NCBI RefSeq assembly: GCF_014640195.1
Contig: NZ_BMGM01000004.1
Span: forward strand, 1-64,000
Reading direction: 5' to 3'
Source of the DNA: Psychroflexus planctonicus
Lineage (GTDB): Bacteria; Bacteroidota; Bacteroidia; Flavobacteriales; Flavobacteriaceae
DNA length: 64,000 bases
Shown here: in pieces, positions 62,327-64,000 of the stretch
How the letters are laid out: every line of letters starts with the position of its first letter
How positions within the stretch are numbered: position 1 is the first letter of the stretch
Notes under the pieces: generated by a model
Seen by the model: the letters and a program-made list of their open reading frames with translations, nothing else
Told to the model about the DNA's origin: nothing
Database searches by the model: none
Position numbers and translations under genes: made by a program

Positions 62327-63661
62327 TTAAACCAATTCAGCTACTTCGCTAAGCAATTTGGCTTTTACCATACCCGTTTCATCAATTTCTTCTAATTGAA
62401 CTTCATGAAGTTGATTGACTAAATTGGGATTCCAAGGATGTTTAATTTTTACATAGTTTTCTGTAAAACCATGAATGTAGCCTTCTTTGTTTTCACCTTC
62501 AAATAAAACGGTTTTGGTTTTACCTAATTGACTTTCATAAAAAGCTCTTCGTTTTTTAGCGGATAGTCCACGTAATAGTTTACTGCGCTTTTTTCTTTTT
62601 GCTTTAGAAACTACACCATCCATTTCTGCGGCTAAGGTATTGGGTCTTTCAGAATACGTAAAAACGTGCAGATAAGAAATATCCAACTCATTTAAAAACT
62701 GATAAGTTTCTAAAAAATGTTCGTCGGTTTCACCTGGAAAACCAACAATAACATCTACACCAATACAAGCATCGGGCATTTGTTGTTTGATTTGTTGTAC
62801 ACGGTCTACATACAACTCGCGTTGGTAGCGTCTTCGCATTTGTTTCAACATTGCGTTGCTGCCACTTTGTAATGGAATATGAAAATGCGGAACAAAACAC
62901 TTGCTTTTAGAAACAAAATCGATGGTTTCGTTTTTCAATAAATTGGGTTCGATAGAAGAAATGCGCAAACGCTCTATTCCTTGAACTTCATCTAAAGCTT
63001 TTACCAATTCTAAAAAGGTATGTTCGTGTTTTTTATTGCCGAATTCACCTTTGCCATAATCGCCAATATTTACTCCAGTAAGCACAATTTCTTTAATGTC
63101 TTGTGCTGCTATTTCTGCTGCATTGTTCAACACGTTTTCTAAGGTATCTGATCTAGAAATACCACGTGCTAAAGGAATTGTACAATAGGTACATTTGTAA
63201 TCGCATCCATCTTGCACCTTCAAAAATGCTCGAGTTCGGTCGCCAATTGAGTAGGAGCCAACGTAAAAATCGGCTTCGTTGATTTCGCAAGAATGTACTT
63301 CGCCTTGTTCGTTTTTACTGAGATCGTTGATGTATTGCGTAACTTTAAATTTTTCAGTTGCACCTAAAACCAAATCAACACCATCGACAGCTGCCAATTC
63401 TTCGGGTTGCAATTGTGCATAACATCCAATGCCAATTACAAAGGCATCATCATTTACTTTTTGAGCTTGTTTTACAATGCTTTTAAAGCGTTTATCAGCA
63501 TTTTCGGTAACACTGCACGTATTGATTACGTAAATATCTGCTTCTTCATTAAATTCTACACGTTGGTAACCATCATCTTCAAAACTTCGGGCAATGCTAG
63601 AAGTTTCAGAAAAATTGAGTTTACAACCTAAGGTATAAAAAGCTACTTTTGGGTTTGGCAT
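62327..63661 (-). CDS. mtaB: tRNA methylthiotransferase MtaB
   Basis: A radical-SAM enzyme converting t6A37 to ms2t6A in tRNAs that read ANN codons. 444 residues: the N-terminal methylthiotransferase domain with three Cys for the auxiliary cluster (YTLGCKLNFSE; INTCSVTENAD; IGIGCYAQLQ), the radical SAM motif VQDGCDYKCTYCTIPLARG (~150), the SPO-like conserved IPLQSGSNAMLKQMRRRY and VDVIVGFPGETDE, and a C-terminal TRAM-like part (FTENYVKIKHP). NFSE after LGCK is the MtaB-type signature against MiaB/RimO. Complete. Confidence 0.94.
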   Translation of the reverse strand: MPNPKVAFYTLGCKLNFSETSSIARSFEDDGYQRVEFNEEADIYVINTCSVTENADKRFKSIVKQAQKVNDDAFVIGIGCYAQLQPEELAAVDGVDLVLGATEKFKVTQYINDLSKNEQGEVHSCEINEADFYVGSYSIGDRTRAFLKVQDGCDYKCTYCTIPLARGISRSDTLENVLNNAAEIAAQDIKEIVLTGVNIGDYGKGEFGNKKHEHTFLELVKALDEVQGIERLRISSIEPNLLKNETIDFVSKSKCFVPHFHIPLQSGSNAMLKQMRRRYQRELYVDRVQQIKQQMPDACIGVDVIVGFPGETDEHFLETYQFLNELDISYLHVFTYSERPNTLAAEMDGVVSKAKRKKRSKLLRGLSAKKRRAFYESQLGKTKTVLFEGENKEGYIHGFTENYVKIKHPWNPNLVNQLHEVQLEEIDETGMVKAKLLSEVAELV

Positions 63662-63751
63662 TCCAATATTTTTTTCAGCTATTTATTCAACAATTTAAAA
63701 TGTAAATAGCTAACTGACATTAACTTTAATAGATTTGCAAAGATACTAACT

Positions 63752-63759
63752 TATATTTG
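63752..63759 (+). promoter_or_regulatory. -7 element of the peptide-binding protein gene
   Basis: TATATTTG lies 10 nt before the TTG start at 63770. Confidence 0.55.
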
Positions 63760-63769
63760 CTTCTTAAAA

Positions 63770-64000
63770 TTGAAAACCTTGCGAAAAGTCATCAACTTCA
63801 GTTTATTAATTTGTTTTGTTTTCAGCATTTGGAGTTGTACAAACTCCACCACAGAAATTCCGTCCCATACTGTTTTTCGATATAACGAACACGCCAACAT
63901 TACTTCGTTAGATCCTGCTTTTGCAAAAGACCAGCGTAATATTTGGGCTTGTCATCAGCTTTATAATAAGTTGGTTTATTTAGATGAAAATTTGAATGTT
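63770..64000 (+). CDS. Peptide-binding lipoprotein of an ABC transporter (5' part)
   Basis: The frame runs off the window; 77 codons are visible. Start is probably TTG at 63770 (KTLRKVINFSLLICFVFSIW), giving a lipoprotein signal with Cys in IWSCTNSTTE. The mature start HTVFRYNEHANITSLDPAFA matches family 5 solute-binding proteins (peptide/nickel/oligopeptide transporters), where this segment opens the ligand-binding fold. The transporter's other genes would be outside the window. Confidence 0.8.
   Translation, partial: MKTLRKVINFSLLICFVFSIWSCTNSTTEIPSHTVFRYNEHANITSLDPAFAKDQRNIWACHQLYNKLVYLDENLNV

Overview
The window comes from a low-GC member of the Bacteroidota, most likely the family Flavobacteriaceae. 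The evidence is type IX secretion sorting domains, gliding-associated C-termini, lipoproteins with Cys-Ser-Ser-Asp-Asp starts, promoters of the TAnnTTTG class, several TTG start codons, and family choices typical of the group (DUF4293, DUF6090, DUF3667, a Rho with a long disordered insert, a CarB lacking the C-terminal regulatory domain). Most of the window is ordinary chromosome. One 13.5-kb stretch is clearly acquired.

Layout. 1-3.7 kb: the 3' end of a secreted adhesin-like gene, then a small membrane protein, Pcm and a secreted cyanophycinase-like peptidase. 3.70-3.77 kb: tRNA-Arg(ACG). 3.76-17.25 kb: an integrative island in the 3' end of that tRNA gene, bounded by a 13-bp direct repeat, with a full-length tyrosine integrase at the right end and similar integrase arm-type repeats at both ends. 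Its left part carries an excisionase-like HTH protein, a HUH-type replication initiator, tiny membrane proteins and a catalytic-domain-only tyrosine recombinase, followed by a gene-free kilobase rich in AAAGGT boxes and a long hairpin. Its right part is defence cargo: an AbiE toxin-antitoxin pair with a perfect operator, and a single-chain restriction-modification enzyme with an overlapping partner gene. Two lipoprotein genes lie between the two parts.

17.4-22.6 kb: an inorganic-carbon uptake operon (dabA, dabB and a small gene) divergent from a LysR regulator. 22.6-25.3 kb: a GH3-type acyl-amido synthetase and a secreted HELGH metalloprotein that seems to start at a non-standard codon. 25.3-32.4 kb: a TPR histidine kinase and NarL-type response regulator, then secreted or envelope proteins. 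Three of these envelope genes share a 20-bp box placed exactly 21 nt upstream of their -7 elements, which suggests one regulon. 33-42 kb: beta-glucosidase, a TlpA-like lipoprotein, DUF6090, apolipoprotein N-acyltransferase and PEP carboxylase. 42.6-49 kb: aldo/keto reductase, DUF3667, PepD, a DUF2752/CD225 cluster and an Smr protein. 49-64 kb: Rho, DUF4293, a thioredoxin-fold lipoprotein, an ABC-F protein, CarB, ribosomal protein L34, lytic transglycosylase, a half-size TauE, MtaB, and the start of a peptide-binding lipoprotein.

DabAB supplies bicarbonate, which both PEP carboxylase and carbamoyl-phosphate synthase in this window consume. The large intergenic gaps (24.9, 32.5, 42.1, 45 and 49 kb) are filled by one family of about 380-bp non-coding elements with terminal inverted repeats and target-site duplications (MITE-like), plus short REP-like palindromes. 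One of these palindromes is inserted in frame inside the restriction-modification gene.
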